Shown: positions 1 to 8,991, numbered from the stretch's first letter. The stretch is 14,725 nt of DNA from DASZCR01 sp035942915 (GCA_035942915.1 DASZCR010000260.1:1-14725), one strand, 5' to 3'. Notes: a model not told the origin generated them from the letters alone. Made by a program: numbers and translations.

Positions 1-3000
1 ACGTTCCGCTCGCGGTCGTCGATTTGCGCCCCTACCCGGAGGCCGAGCGCGAAGGACGCTTCCGCGAGTCGTTCGCAGAAGAGACCTCTCGCCCCTTCGA
101 CCTGACGACCGGCCCGCTGCTGCGTACCACGCTCTACAGACACGAAGACGATGTCTACACGCTGCTCGTCTCGATGCACCACATCATCTCGGATGGTTGG
201 TCGATAGGCGTGCTGACGCGCGAGATGGGACAACTCTACGAAGCTTTCGCCGCCGGTCGGCCATCGCCTCTGCCGGAACTCCCCATTCAATATGCAGACT
301 ACGCCGTCTGGCAGCAGCAGTGGCTCAAGGGCGCAGTGCTTGAGAAGCAGTCGGCTTACTGGCGCGAGAAACTGGGCGGCGAACTGCCCGTGCTGCAACT
401 GCCGACAGACCGGCCGCGCCCGCCCGTCCAGCGATTCAAAGGCGCGACGCATTTCTTCGTCCTGCCGCAGCCGTTGACGGAAAAGCTCCGCACGCTCAGC
501 CGTCAGGAGAACGCGACGCTCTTCATGCTCCTGCTCGCCGCTTTCGATGTTCTGCTTTATCGCCAGACGGGGCAGGAAGACCTCGTCGTCGGGGTGCCGA
601 TAGCGAATCGCCACAGGGGCAAGGTCGAACCCTTAATCGGATTCTTCGTCAACACGCTGGCCTTGCGTGCAGACCTCTCCGGCAATCCCTCTTTCCGTGA
701 ACTGCTCGGACGGGTCAAGGACATCACGCTCGAAGCTTACGCGCATCAGGACGTGCCTTTGGAGAAGATAGTCGAAGAGCTACAGCCGGAGCGCAACCTG
801 AGCCACACGCCCCTGTTTCAAGTGATGCTGGCTTTGCAGAACGTGCCGATGCCGAAGCTGAAGCTGCCGGAGTTGGAAATCACCATGCTGCCGATGGACG
901 CCGGCACATCGAAGTTCGACCTGACGTTGGCGTTGACGGAGGAAGCAGGCGCACTCGCGGCGACACTGGAATACAGCACAGACTTGTTTGAAGCCGCGAC
1001 CATCGAACGGTTGAGCGCGCATTTCATCAATCTGTTGGAGAGTATCGTCCGCGACCCGTCGCGAGCCATCTCTGAACTTGAGATGCTCAGTGCAGAGGAG
1101 CAGAGACAGCTATTAGTCGAATGGAATCAGACTTCAGAAGAGTATGACGCGGCCTGCTTGCATCACCTCATCGAAGCACAAGTCGAACGCACGCCTGATG
1201 CTGTCGCCGTCAGTTTCAATGATGAACAGGTCACATATCAGGAGTTGAATGAGAGAGCCAATCAAGTAGCTCATCATCTAAGAAGCTTAGGAGTCGGAGC
1301 AGAGAAGCGAGTTGGCATCCTGATGGAGCGTTCCATCGATTTAATCGTCGCCTTGTTGGGAACGTTGAAGTCAGGAGCAGCATACGTTCCGCTAGACCCG
1401 ACCTATCCACCGCAGCGACTCTCTTTCATGCTCTCTGACTCACAAGCTGATGTGCTTTTGAGCAGAGAACAGTTCCTCTCAACCGTTCCCGACTACAACG
1501 GCCACCTGCTTTTGATGGACAAGTTCGGCGAATCATCAAGCACTATTTCTACGGAGAACCTTAAAACGGAAGTGCTGGCGGAGAATGCGGCCTATCTCAT
1601 CTACACTTCAGGTTCCACTGGCAGACCGAAAGGAGTCGCTATCACACATCGCAACGCGGCGGCTCTCCTGCATTGGGCGCAGCGTGCCTTCTCTCGTGAA
1701 GAACTCTCCTCTGTTCTGGCTTCCACCTCTGTCTGCTTCGACCTCTCCATCTTTGAGTTATTTGTGCCCCTCTCTATTGGTGGGCGCGTCGTGCTCGTTG
1801 AGAATGCACTCTCTGTCGTGGAACTCCCACCATCCATCGACCTGAAGTTGATTAACACCGTGCCTTCAGCGATGACTGAACTGCTCAGGATGAAGGCTGT
1901 GCCGGCATCTGTGACAGCAGTCAATCTAGCGGGTGAAGCATTAAGTGGCAGACTCGTCAGAGATATCTATGAACAGACAGCGGTGCAAGTGGTGCGTAAT
2001 CTCTACGGCCCATCTGAAGATACGACCTATTCAACATGGACAGAAATCAGGAGAGAGAGTCAGGGAGAGCCGACGATAGGGCGACCGGTGACGAACACGC
2101 GCAGCTACATTCTAGGGCGAAGGATGGAGGTAGTAGCGCGTGGAGTAGCGGGAGAGTTGTATCTGGGAGGAGAAGGGATATCGAGAGGATATTTAAACAG
2201 ACCGGAGATGACAGCGGAGAGATATGTGCCAGACCCGTTCGGTAGAGCAGGAGAGAGGTTGTATCGGACAGGAGATTTAGCGAGATACAGAGCGGATGGA
2301 GAGATAGAGTTTCTGGGAAGGATTGATACACAGGTTAAGGTTAGAGGTTATCGTATCGAACTCGGTGAGATTGAAGCCGCCCTCAGCCGACACCCCGGAC
2401 TGAAGGAGTCGGCCGTTCTGGTCGTAGAGGATAAGGCGGGCGATGACCAACTCGTCGCCTACATCGCTCCGCAGGACGGCAGCACGCCCAACGTCAGCGA
2501 GCTTCGCAACTTCCTGAAGCTCTCGCTGCCCGACTACATGATTCCTTCCGCCTTCGTGACTCTGCCCGCATTGCCGAAAACGTCCAGCGGGAAGATTGAC
2601 CGCCGCGCACTCACTACGTCAGACGCCGAGATTCACACGGCAGCCGACGAGTACTCTGCGCCGCGCACGCCCGTCGAAGAGATGCTGGCCGGAATCTGGG
2701 GCGAGGTCTTGCGAGTCGAACGCGTCGGCATCCACGACAACTTCTTCGACCTCGGCGGCCACTCGCTACTGGCGACACGCGTCATGTCGAAAGCGCGCGC
2801 CGTCTTCAACGTTGAGATTCCGTTGCGCGCTCTGTTTGAGCGACCGACCGTTGCGGAACTAGCCGAGACGGTCGAAGACGCGTTGCGCGGAAGCGTGCGC
2901 GTGCAGACGCCTGCGCTGCGTCCGGTCGCACGTCAGGAGCGAATGCCGCTCTCGTTTTCTCAGCAACGTCTCTGGTTTCTCGACCAACTGAAGCCCGGCA

Positions 3001-6000
3001 GCGCGGCCTATAACATCCCTGCCGCCGTGAGGTTCGACGGCGTGCTCAACATCGACGCGCTCCATCGCAGCCTCAACGAGATAGTCCGCCGCCACGAAGC
3101 CCTCCGCACAACCTTCACGACGACGGGCGAGCAGACCATCCGAGACTACGAGACGACGCAACCTCTGGAACTCCCTCTCACCGACCTGAGCGGGCTGCCG
3201 GAGACGGAACGCGAAGAGCAGGTGCAACGTCTCTCGGCCGCAGAGGCCGCGCAGCCCTTCGACCTGACGAACGACATGCTGTTGCGCGTCAAACTGCTGC
3301 GCCTCGGCGAAGAGCAGCACGTGATGCTGGTGACGATGCATCACATCATCTCGGATGGTTGGTCTGCCGGAATCTTCATCCGCGAGTTGTCGGCTCTCTA
3401 CACGGCCTTCTCCGAAGGGCGGCCGTCGCCTCTGCCGGAGCTTCCCATCCAGTATGCAGACTTCGCCGTCTGGCAACGCGAACTCTTGCAGGGCGAAGTG
3501 CTCGACACGCAGTTGGACTACTGGAAAAAGCAGTTGGCTAACCCGACCGTCCTTGAATTGCCGACCGACCGCGCACGCCCGCCCATCCAGACCTTCAACG
3601 GAGCAAATCGCTCCTTCTCACTCGACGCCGAACTGGCGGCGGAACTGCAAGCCGTCAGTCGCCGCAACGGCGGCACGCTCTTTATGACTCTGCTCGCGGC
3701 CTTAAAGGTGCTCCTGCATCGTTACAGCCGGCAGGAAGACATCATCATCGGAACGCCGATAGCCAACCGCAACAGGGTCGAGATTGAGGGGCTGATAGGC
3801 TTCTTCGTCAATACGCTGGTGATGCGCACGGACTTGTCCGGCAACCCGTCATTTCAAGAACTGTTGCTGAGGGTGCGCGAGGCGGCCTTGAGCGCCTACG
3901 CACATCAAGACCTGCCTTTCGAGAAGCTGGTCGAAGAGCTTCAGTTGGAGCGCGACCTGAGCCGCAATCCACTGTTTCAGGTGATGTTTGTTTTTCAGGA
4001 CGACCCGTTGGCGCGTCTGGATGCGCCGGGCTTGAAAATCAGCCAGTTGGAGACCGACAGCGGAACGGCCATGTTCGATTTGACGCTCTACATGGTTCAG
4101 CGCCAAGACGGCCGATTGACGGGGACGTTCAATTACAACACCGCACTCTTTGACGAGGCGCGGATTGACAATCTCATCGAGCATTTTCGCACGCTGCTCG
4201 CAGCCATCGCCTCCGACCCGGCACGCCCTATCGCCTCGCTGCCGTTGTTGCACGCGCGCGATGAGCATCGACTGCTCCGTGAATGGAACGAGACGGCGGC
4301 CGGGTTCCCGTCGGACAAGTCCCTTCATGAACTGTTCGAGGCACAGGCGCAGCGCACGCCCGACGCCGTCGCGCTCATCTCCGAAGAGGGACAAATCACT
4401 TACGGGGAATTGAATCAGCGCGCGAACCGTCTGGCTCAGTATCTTCGCAAACTCGGCATCGCGCCGGAAGCGTTTGTCGGCGTCCACCTTGAGCGGTCTG
4501 TCGAGATGGTCGTCGGGATACTCGGCATTCTCAAGGCGGGCGGGGCATACGTGCCGCTTGACCCGGCCTATCCGCAGGAGCGTCTGACGCTGATGCTCGA
4601 AGACGCGCGCCCGCAGGTGGTGCTCACGCGCGGGTCGTCGTCCGGCGAACTCGTCACGGCGTCGGCGCGCATCGTCAACCTTGATGCCGATTGGGAAATC
4701 ATCGCACGCGAAAGCGACCAAGCGCCGCCGAATCTGACGACCGCCGAAAATCTGGCTTATCTCATCTACACTTCAGGCTCGACCGGGAGACCGAAGGCCG
4801 TGCTCGCGCAGCATCGCAGCGTCGTCAATCGTCTTCAGTGGATGTGGAATCGCTACCCGTTCGAGCCGGGTGAGGTCTGCTGTCAGAAAACCTCGCTCAG
4901 CTTTGTCGATTCCATCTGGGAGATTTTCGGCCCGCTGCTGCAAGGCGTCCCGTCATTGATTCTCAAGGATGCACAGGTCAAAGACGTTTTCGAGTTAATC
5001 CGCGCGCTCAGCCTGCATCGTGTGACGCGGCTTGTGCTCGTGCCGTCGTTGCTCAATGTCCTGCTCGACACCTACCGCGAACTGCCTTCCGAGCCGCTCA
5101 TGATTAAGACGTGGGTGAGCAGCGGCGAGGCGCTCTCGTCCGACCTCGCGCGGAAGTTCAAGGAGACGTTCCCGGAAGCGAGGTTGTTGAATCTCTACGG
5201 CTCTTCGGAAGTGTCGGCCGACGTGACCTGTTATGACACGAGCGACGCGGACGACGACGCGGAACTCGTCGCCATCGGCAGACCCATTGCCAACACGCAA
5301 ATCTATCTGCTCGACGACCAACTGCAACCCGTGCCGGTCGGCGTGCCGGGAGAAATTTACGTCGGCGGCAGCGGCCTTGCGCGCGGCTATCATCATCACC
5401 CGGACTTCACGGCGCTGCGCTTCGTCCCAGACCCTTACGGCGGCAAACCCGGCGCGCGTCTGTACAAGACGGGCGACCTCGCGCGTTACCGGCGCGACGG
5501 ACAAATCGAATATCTGGGGCGCACAGACCAACAGGTCAAGATTCGCGGTTATCGCATCGAGCCGGAAGAGATTGAGACGGCGCTGCGACAGTATCCGCAC
5601 GTCAAGGATGCGGTCGTGACGGCGGTCGATGATGCGAGGGGCGGTAAACGTCTGGTCGCCTATGTCGTCTCCGAGCAACGGCCGGACGAGCCGCAGCGCG
5701 TCGAGAAGATGCAGTTCAGCCTCTTCTACTTCGCCGCTGACGAGACGAACTCCGACGAAGACAAGTATCAACTCTACATCGAGGGTGCGAAGTTTGCCGA
5801 CCGGCACGGGTTTACGGCCGTCTGGACGCCGGAGCGCCATTTCCACCACGTCGCCGGTCTGTACCCGAACCCGTCCGTGCTGAACGCTGCGCTGGCGATG
5901 GTGACCGAGCAGATACAGTTGCGCGCGGGCAGTGTCGTCATGCCTCTGCATCATCCGATGCGTGTGGCCGAAGAGTGGGCGGTGGTTGACAACCTGTCGA

Positions 6001-7262
6001 AAGGGCGCGTCGGCCTCTCGTTTACTTCCGGTTGGGTGCCCAACGACTTCGCCTTCTACCCGGAGCACTTCGCCAACAAGCGCGAGGTGATGTATCGGGG
6101 CATCGAGCAGGTACGCAAACTCTGGCGCGGCGAAGCGATAACCGTCCGCGACGGCGCGATGAATGAGAAAGAGTTGAAGGTGTTTCCGCACCCCGTCCAG
6201 CCGGAACTGCCCATCTGGTTGACCTGCACGGGCGACCCCGAAACCTTCATCAAGGCGGGAGAAATCGGCGCGCACGTCCTGACGGCACTGCTCGGCCAGA
6301 CGGTCGAGGAGGCTGCTCCGAAAATCGCGCTCTACCGCGAATCGCTCATCAAACACGGCTACGACCCAAGCAAATATCACGTCACGATGATGCTGCACAC
6401 CTTCGTCGCACCCGACACCGAGGAGGTGCTCAGTAAAGCGCGCGAGCCGTTCCGCAACTACATGAAGTCGCACGTCGGGTTGATTCACACGATGGTCAAG
6501 AGCCTGAACCTTCAGGTCAATCTCAACAACGAGAAGGAACTCGACGACCTCATCTCTTTCGCCTTCGAGCGTTACTACCAGACGGCCTCGCTCATCGGCA
6601 CGCCCGCCAAGTGTATGCAGATGATTGAGCGCATGCGCGAAATCGGTGTTGACGAGGTGGCCTGCCTGATTGACTTCGGCGTCGAGTTCAAGTCCGTCAT
6701 GGAGGGTCTCAATCATCTCAACGAACTGAAGGAGATGGCCGCGCAAGCGCCGGTTGCCGACAAGCAGTCGATGGCCGATTTCCTCAGGCGCAGGCTCGCC
6801 GAATACATGATTCCTTCGGCCTTCGTCTCGCTCGACGCGCTGCCGCTTTTGCCTAACGGCAAGGTGAATCGCCGCGCCCTGCCTGCGCCCGACGCGCTGC
6901 AACTGGAACAGCCGAAGGTCTACGTCGCGCCGAGCACGCCGACCGAGATGGAACTGGCCGAGATTTGGGCTGAAGTGCTGGGCATCGAGCGGGTCGGCCT
7001 CAACGACAACTTCTTCGACATCGGCGGCCATTCGCTGATGGCGACTCAACTTATCTCGCGCGTCCGCGCGGCCTATCCGGTTGAACTGTCCGTGAAAGAC
7101 CTGTTCGCTGCGCCGACTCTCGGAGGGATGGCCGAGATGGTGGAAGAAGGCCTGTTGGAGTTGATTAGCTCTGAGGGGCTTGATGAGCGGCTCGCCATGT
7201 TGAGCGAGATGAACGAGGAACAGGCTCAAGCTTTGTTAGACCGTGATAGCAATCTGTCCTGA
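1..7262 (+). CDS. NRPS, C(partial)-A(Ala)-PCP-C-A(beta-Ala, embedded monooxygenase)-PCP; 5' end missing
   Basis: Two-module NRPS cut at the left edge. The frame is open from nt 3; the TTG at nt 24 (residue 1 here) lies inside condensation-domain sequence and is not the true start. Domain order: C (HHIISDG, residues 52-58), A1 (from about 380; YTSGSTG near 527; FDLSIF 572-577; NLYGPSE from 659; core Lys857), PCP1 (LGGHS, Ser914), C (SFSQQRLWFLDQL from 977; HHIISDG 1106-1112), A2 (from about 1433; Lys2280), PCP2 (GGHS, Ser2337), then a short tail ending near 2412. An FMN monooxygenase domain (1896-2239) interrupts A2. Codes read by hand alignment to GrsA are DLFNNALTYK (alanine) and VDWVVSLADK (beta-alanine-like). 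Both PCPs carry LGGHSL rather than LGGDSI, and no epimerization domain follows. The second C domain looks LCL-type. There is no thioesterase, so the chain must pass to another protein. Family identity is secure; substrates are predictions. Confidence 0.97.
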   Translation, partial: VPLAVVDLRPYPEAEREGRFRESFAEETSRPFDLTTGPLLRTTLYRHEDDVYTLLVSMHHIISDGWSIGVLTREMGQLYEAFAAGRPSPLPELPIQYADYAVWQQQWLKGAVLEKQSAYWREKLGGELPVLQLPTDRPRPPVQRFKGATHFFVLPQPLTEKLRTLSRQENATLFMLLLAAFDVLLYRQTGQEDLVVGVPIANRHRGKVEPLIGFFVNTLALRADLSGNPSFRELLGRVKDITLEAYAHQDVPLEKIVEELQPERNLSHTPLFQVMLALQNVPMPKLKLPELEITMLPMDAGTSKFDLTLALTEEAGALAATLEYSTDLFEAATIERLSAHFINLLESIVRDPSRAISELEMLSAEEQRQLLVEWNQTSEEYDAACLHHLIEAQVERTPDAVAVSFNDEQVTYQELNERANQVAHHLRSLGVGAEKRVGILMERSIDLIVALLGTLKSGAAYVPLDPTYPPQRLSFMLSDSQADVLLSREQFLSTVPDYNGHLLLMDKFGESSSTISTENLKTEVLAENAAYLIYTSGSTGRPKGVAITHRNAAALLHWAQRAFSREELSSVLASTSVCFDLSIFELFVPLSIGGRVVLVENALSVVELPPSIDLKLINTVPSAMTELLRMKAVPASVTAVNLAGEALSGRLVRDIYEQTAVQVVRNLYGPSEDTTYSTWTEIRRESQGEPTIGRPVTNTRSYILGRRMEVVARGVAGELYLGGEGISRGYLNRPEMTAERYVPDPFGRAGERLYRTGDLARYRADGEIEFLGRIDTQVKVRGYRIELGEIEAALSRHPGLKESAVLVVEDKAGDDQLVAYIAPQDGSTPNVSELRNFLKLSLPDYMIPSAFVTLPALPKTSSGKIDRRALTTSDAEIHTAADEYSAPRTPVEEMLAGIWGEVLRVERVGIHDNFFDLGGHSLLATRVMSKARAVFNVEIPLRALFERPTVAELAETVEDALRGSVRVQTPALRPVARQERMPLSFSQQRLWFLDQLKPGSAAYNIPAAVRFDGVLNIDALHRSLNEIVRRHEALRTTFTTTGEQTIRDYETTQPLELPLTDLSGLPETEREEQVQRLSAAEAAQPFDLTNDMLLRVKLLRLGEEQHVMLVTMHHIISDGWSAGIFIRELSALYTAFSEGRPSPLPELPIQYADFAVWQRELLQGEVLDTQLDYWKKQLANPTVLELPTDRARPPIQTFNGANRSFSLDAELAAELQAVSRRNGGTLFMTLLAALKVLLHRYSRQEDIIIGTPIANRNRVEIEGLIGFFVNTLVMRTDLSGNPSFQELLLRVREAALSAYAHQDLPFEKLVEELQLERDLSRNPLFQVMFVFQDDPLARLDAPGLKISQLETDSGTAMFDLTLYMVQRQDGRLTGTFNYNTALFDEARIDNLIEHFRTLLAAIASDPARPIASLPLLHARDEHRLLREWNETAAGFPSDKSLHELFEAQAQRTPDAVALISEEGQITYGELNQRANRLAQYLRKLGIAPEAFVGVHLERSVEMVVGILGILKAGGAYVPLDPAYPQERLTLMLEDARPQVVLTRGSSSGELVTASARIVNLDADWEIIARESDQAPPNLTTAENLAYLIYTSGSTGRPKAVLAQHRSVVNRLQWMWNRYPFEPGEVCCQKTSLSFVDSIWEIFGPLLQGVPSLILKDAQVKDVFELIRALSLHRVTRLVLVPSLLNVLLDTYRELPSEPLMIKTWVSSGEALSSDLARKFKETFPEARLLNLYGSSEVSADVTCYDTSDADDDAELVAIGRPIANTQIYLLDDQLQPVPVGVPGEIYVGGSGLARGYHHHPDFTALRFVPDPYGGKPGARLYKTGDLARYRRDGQIEYLGRTDQQVKIRGYRIEPEEIETALRQYPHVKDAVVTAVDDARGGKRLVAYVVSEQRPDEPQRVEKMQFSLFYFAADETNSDEDKYQLYIEGAKFADRHGFTAVWTPERHFHHVAGLYPNPSVLNAALAMVTEQIQLRAGSVVMPLHHPMRVAEEWAVVDNLSKGRVGLSFTSGWVPNDFAFYPEHFANKREVMYRGIEQVRKLWRGEAITVRDGAMNEKELKVFPHPVQPELPIWLTCTGDPETFIKAGEIGAHVLTALLGQTVEEAAPKIALYRESLIKHGYDPSKYHVTMMLHTFVAPDTEEVLSKAREPFRNYMKSHVGLIHTMVKSLNLQVNLNNEKELDDLISFAFERYYQTASLIGTPAKCMQMIERMREIGVDEVACLIDFGVEFKSVMEGLNHLNELKEMAAQAPVADKQSMADFLRRRLAEYMIPSAFVSLDALPLLPNGKVNRRALPAPDALQLEQPKVYVAPSTPTEMELAEIWAEVLGIERVGLNDNFFDIGGHSLMATQLISRVRAAYPVELSVKDLFAAPTLGGMAEMVEEGLLELISSEGLDERLAMLSEMNEEQAQALLDRDSNLS
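1100..2350 (+). other. Compositionally foreign segment covering most of A1
   Basis: G+C counted by hand is about 48% at nt 1201-1320 and 49% at nt 2161-2340, against 65% at nt 2701-2760. In nt 2041-2352, 12 of 18 Arg codons are AGA or AGG, with many ATA, TTA, GGA and GTA codons. The equivalent part of A2 (nt 5281-5580) uses almost only CGN for Arg. The edges fall near the C-A linker and just after motif A8. This fits a recombined or imported adenylation core. Confidence 0.7.
1161..2640 (+). other. Adenylation domain A1, predicted alanine
   Basis: Complete A domain of module 1. Core motifs seen: YLIYTSGSTGRPKG (residues 524-537), FDLSIFE (from 572), NLYGPSEDTT (from 659), YRTGDLARY, GRIDTQVKVRGYRIELGEIE and SSGKIDRRAL with Lys857. 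Ten pocket positions by hand alignment to GrsA are D-L-F-N-N-A-L-T-Y-K. From memory this is a known alanine code, including that of a microcystin McyA domain. Base composition and codon use differ from the flanking domains; see the separate compositional entry. It would activate Ala as the adenylate and load PCP1 (Ser914). Confidence 0.85.
3073..3109 (+). repeat. 37-bp perfect repeat, copy 1
   Basis: Identical base for base to nt 9271-9307. It encodes the NEIVRRHEALRT motif of a condensation domain in the first NRPS gene, including all synonymous positions. Confidence 0.9.
4320..6900 (+). other. Interrupted adenylation domain A2, predicted beta-alanine
   Basis: A domain of module 2, split by a monooxygenase. 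The N-terminal part runs from SLHELFEAQ (residue 1433) through YTSGSTGRPKA (about 1582), FVDSIWE (1627-1633), NLYGSSE (from 1723) and motif A8 (GRTDQQVKIRGYRIEPEEIE, around 1832). The C-terminal part has motif A9 (LAEYMIPSAF, from 2258) and A10 (NGKVNRRAL, Lys2280). Pocket positions by hand alignment to GrsA are V-D-W-V-V-S-L-A-D-K. Val replaces the usual first Asp that binds the alpha-amino group, and Asp follows; this pattern belongs to beta-amino-acid A domains. The P-loop ends in PKA rather than PKG, a mild deviation. The neighbouring decarboxylase supports the substrate call. Confidence 0.78.
5709..6740 (+). other. Luciferase-like FMN monooxygenase domain embedded in A2
   Basis: About 344 residues (1896-2239) starting MQFSLFYFAADE and including YQLYIEGAKFADRHGFTAVW, PERHFHHVAGLYPNPSV, AGSVVMPLHHPMRVAEEWAV, NLSKGRVGLSFTSGW and a TCTGDPETFIKAGEIGAHVL stretch. 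These are hallmarks of the bacterial-luciferase-like flavin monooxygenases found in natural-product synthetases (the MupA/Atu3671-type group). The domain sits between motifs A8 and A9, the same point where methyltransferase or FMN-oxidase domains interrupt other A domains. It probably oxidises the residue held on PCP2, using reduced FMN from a separate reductase; none is visible in this window. The site of oxidation (carbon or nitrogen) cannot be read from sequence. Confidence 0.92.
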
Positions 7263-7304
7263 TGTTGCCTCACCGCTTGCCAGATGTGTTCAGCTTCAGG
7301 GATT

Positions 7305-7309
7305 GAGGG
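7305..7309 (+). promoter_or_regulatory. Ribosome-binding site choosing the start of the decarboxylase
   Basis: GAGGG sits 4 bases before ATG at 7314. The in-frame ATG at 7284 has no purine-rich site before it, so 7314 is preferred. Confidence 0.55.
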
Positions 7310-7313
7310 TGCC

Positions 7314-8972
7314 ATGAAAGAGATTCAATCAGACACGCATGGTGCGGCCACACAGCCTGCCGCGCTTCCGCTTGCAGACGACATGCAGGAACAGATGAGA
7401 GAGAAACTGCTGGGGCTCTTCGGCACGCTCGAAGAGATTGTTCCGGGCGAGAAAGAGATTACGGAGCGTATCTTCAGCATCGCTCAAAACTTCTTGCGTG
7501 CGAAGGAGGTAACCAGCGGCGTTGACCTCAAGACTCTGCATACGAAGTTTCAGGACAGCCAGATTCCCGAAGGCTCTTTCGACATCGGGGGCTATCTGAA
7601 CTATTTAACCGACAACGTGATTGCACATTCGATGCGCACGGCTTCACCCAGATTCATCGGCCACATGACCTCGGCGCTCCCTTACTTCGTGAGGGCGCTG
7701 GCAACGCTGACGGCTGCGATGAACCAGAATACGGTGAAGATGGAGACTTCAAAGGTCATCACCTCTTACGAGCGGCAAGCTCTGGGGATGATTCATCGTC
7801 TCATCTACAACTTCCCGGAAGACTTCTACATCGAGCACACGCAGCACAGCGAGAGCACGCTCGGCATCGTCGTCTCCGGCGGCACGCTCGCTAATATCAC
7901 CGCGCTCTGGTGCGCGCGCAATTCGTCTCTCGGCGCGACCATTGACTTCGCAGGCGTCGAAAAAGAGGGCTTGCACGCCGCGCTGAACTACTACGGCTAT
8001 CAGGGCGCAGTCGTCATCGGCTCTCGCCTGATGCATTACTCCTTTGAGAAAGCGGCCGACGTGCTCGGCATCGGCACGAACAATCTGGTCAAGGTCGATG
8101 TCGATGACCACAACCGCATCGACCTCGCGGCGCTGCGCCGGACGGTCGAGACTTGCCGCGCGCAGAACAAACACATCATCGCCATCGTCGGAGTTGCCGG
8201 GGCGACCGATTCCGGCAGCATTGACCCGCTCTCCGAGATGGCCGACATCGCAGGAGAGGTCGGCACGCACTTTCACGTCGATGCCGCGTGGTGCGGCCCC
8301 ATCCTCTTTTCCGAACAGCACAAGCATAAACTCAACGGCATCGACCGCGCCGACTCCGTGACCATCGACGGGCACAAGCAACTCTATCTGACGATGGGCG
8401 TCGGGATGTTGATGCTGCGCGACCCGCGTCTGGCTAAGGTGATTGAGAAGCAGGCGCGCTACATCATTCGCAAAGGGTCGTTCGATTTGGGTCGCCGCTC
8501 TCTGGAAGGCTCGCGCCCGGACAGGGCTTTGCTGCTGCACGCGGCGCTGAGCATCATCGGCCGACGGGGCTACGAGTTTCTGATTGATGAGGGTATCCGC
8601 AAGACGCAGTATCTGGCCGATATTGTCCGCGCGCGTCCTGAGTTTGAGTTGCTGATAGAGCCGGAAATCAACATTCTGAACTATCGCTACATCCCTTCGC
8701 GATGGCGAGAGAAGGCCGCGCACAAACAGTTGGACAGGACGGAGAATGAGTTAATCAACGACTTCAACGTCCGCTTGCAGAGGCTGCAACGTCAGGCCGG
8801 AGACAGTTTCGTCTCGCGCACCACCTTAAACGTCCACTCCTACGGGGACGACGTGCCCATCGTCGCTCTGCGCGCCGTGCTGGCTAATCCGCTGACGACG
8901 GAAGCAGACATCGAAAGCGTGATAGACGAACAGAGGCGCATCGGCGACAGGCTGGAAGCGGAGAAGGGTTGA
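7314..8972 (+). CDS. panP: PLP-dependent decarboxylase, PanP-like aspartate 1-decarboxylase
   Basis: About 552 residues, a group II (Glu/Asp/aromatic) PLP-dependent decarboxylase. Visible motifs, counted from ATG 7314: FIGHMTSALPYF, NQNTVKMETSKVITSYERQ, SGGTLANITALW (Ser188), HFHVDAAW (Asp323, expected to contact the pyridine nitrogen) and TIDGHKQLYLTMG (Lys355, expected Schiff-base lysine), then ARYIIRKGSFDLG, SLEGSRP and LNVHSYGDD. This wording matches, from memory, the PanP aspartate 1-decarboxylase family known from Vibrio, which makes beta-alanine plus CO2 in bacteria lacking pyruvoyl PanD. It lies 51 bases after an NRPS whose second A domain has a beta-alanine-like code, so precursor supply is the natural role. 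An alternative start at 7284 would add 10 residues. It ends with tandem stops TGA-TAA. A glutamate, cysteine-sulfinate or diaminobutyrate decarboxylase is a less likely alternative. Confidence 0.88.
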   Translation: MKEIQSDTHGAATQPAALPLADDMQEQMREKLLGLFGTLEEIVPGEKEITERIFSIAQNFLRAKEVTSGVDLKTLHTKFQDSQIPEGSFDIGGYLNYLTDNVIAHSMRTASPRFIGHMTSALPYFVRALATLTAAMNQNTVKMETSKVITSYERQALGMIHRLIYNFPEDFYIEHTQHSESTLGIVVSGGTLANITALWCARNSSLGATIDFAGVEKEGLHAALNYYGYQGAVVIGSRLMHYSFEKAADVLGIGTNNLVKVDVDDHNRIDLAALRRTVETCRAQNKHIIAIVGVAGATDSGSIDPLSEMADIAGEVGTHFHVDAAWCGPILFSEQHKHKLNGIDRADSVTIDGHKQLYLTMGVGMLMLRDPRLAKVIEKQARYIIRKGSFDLGRRSLEGSRPDRALLLHAALSIIGRRGYEFLIDEGIRKTQYLADIVRARPEFELLIEPEINILNYRYIPSRWREKAAHKQLDRTENELINDFNVRLQRLQRQAGDSFVSRTTLNVHSYGDDVPIVALRAVLANPLTTEADIESVIDEQRRIGDRLEAEKG

Positions 8973-8991
8973 TAAGGGCGTCGATTGAGGC

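Noticed and set aside
24..26. TTG as the true start of the first gene
   Set aside because: The reading frame is open further left, and the residues before it (VPLAVVD) continue typical condensation-domain sequence; the gene begins outside the window.
2304..2321. 18-base match with nt 13993-14010 (ATAGAGTTTCTGGGAAGG)
   Set aside because: It falls in the strongly conserved IEFLGR motif of A domains and is too short to show recombination.
3849..4721. 290-codon open frame on the - strand
   Set aside because: Antisense to the C-A2 region of the first NRPS; no domain recognised.
4995..7229. 744-codon open frame on the - strand
   Set aside because: It lies fully antisense to clear NRPS sequence. 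Its translation is rich in Arg, His and Val without any recognisable domain, the usual shadow of GC-rich coding sequence.
7284..7286. ATG as the decarboxylase start
   Set aside because: No ribosome-binding site precedes it, whereas ATG 7314 has GAGGG before it.
7749..8723. 324-codon open frame on the - strand
   Set aside because: Antisense to the decarboxylase with its PLP motifs; no domain or ribosome-binding site.
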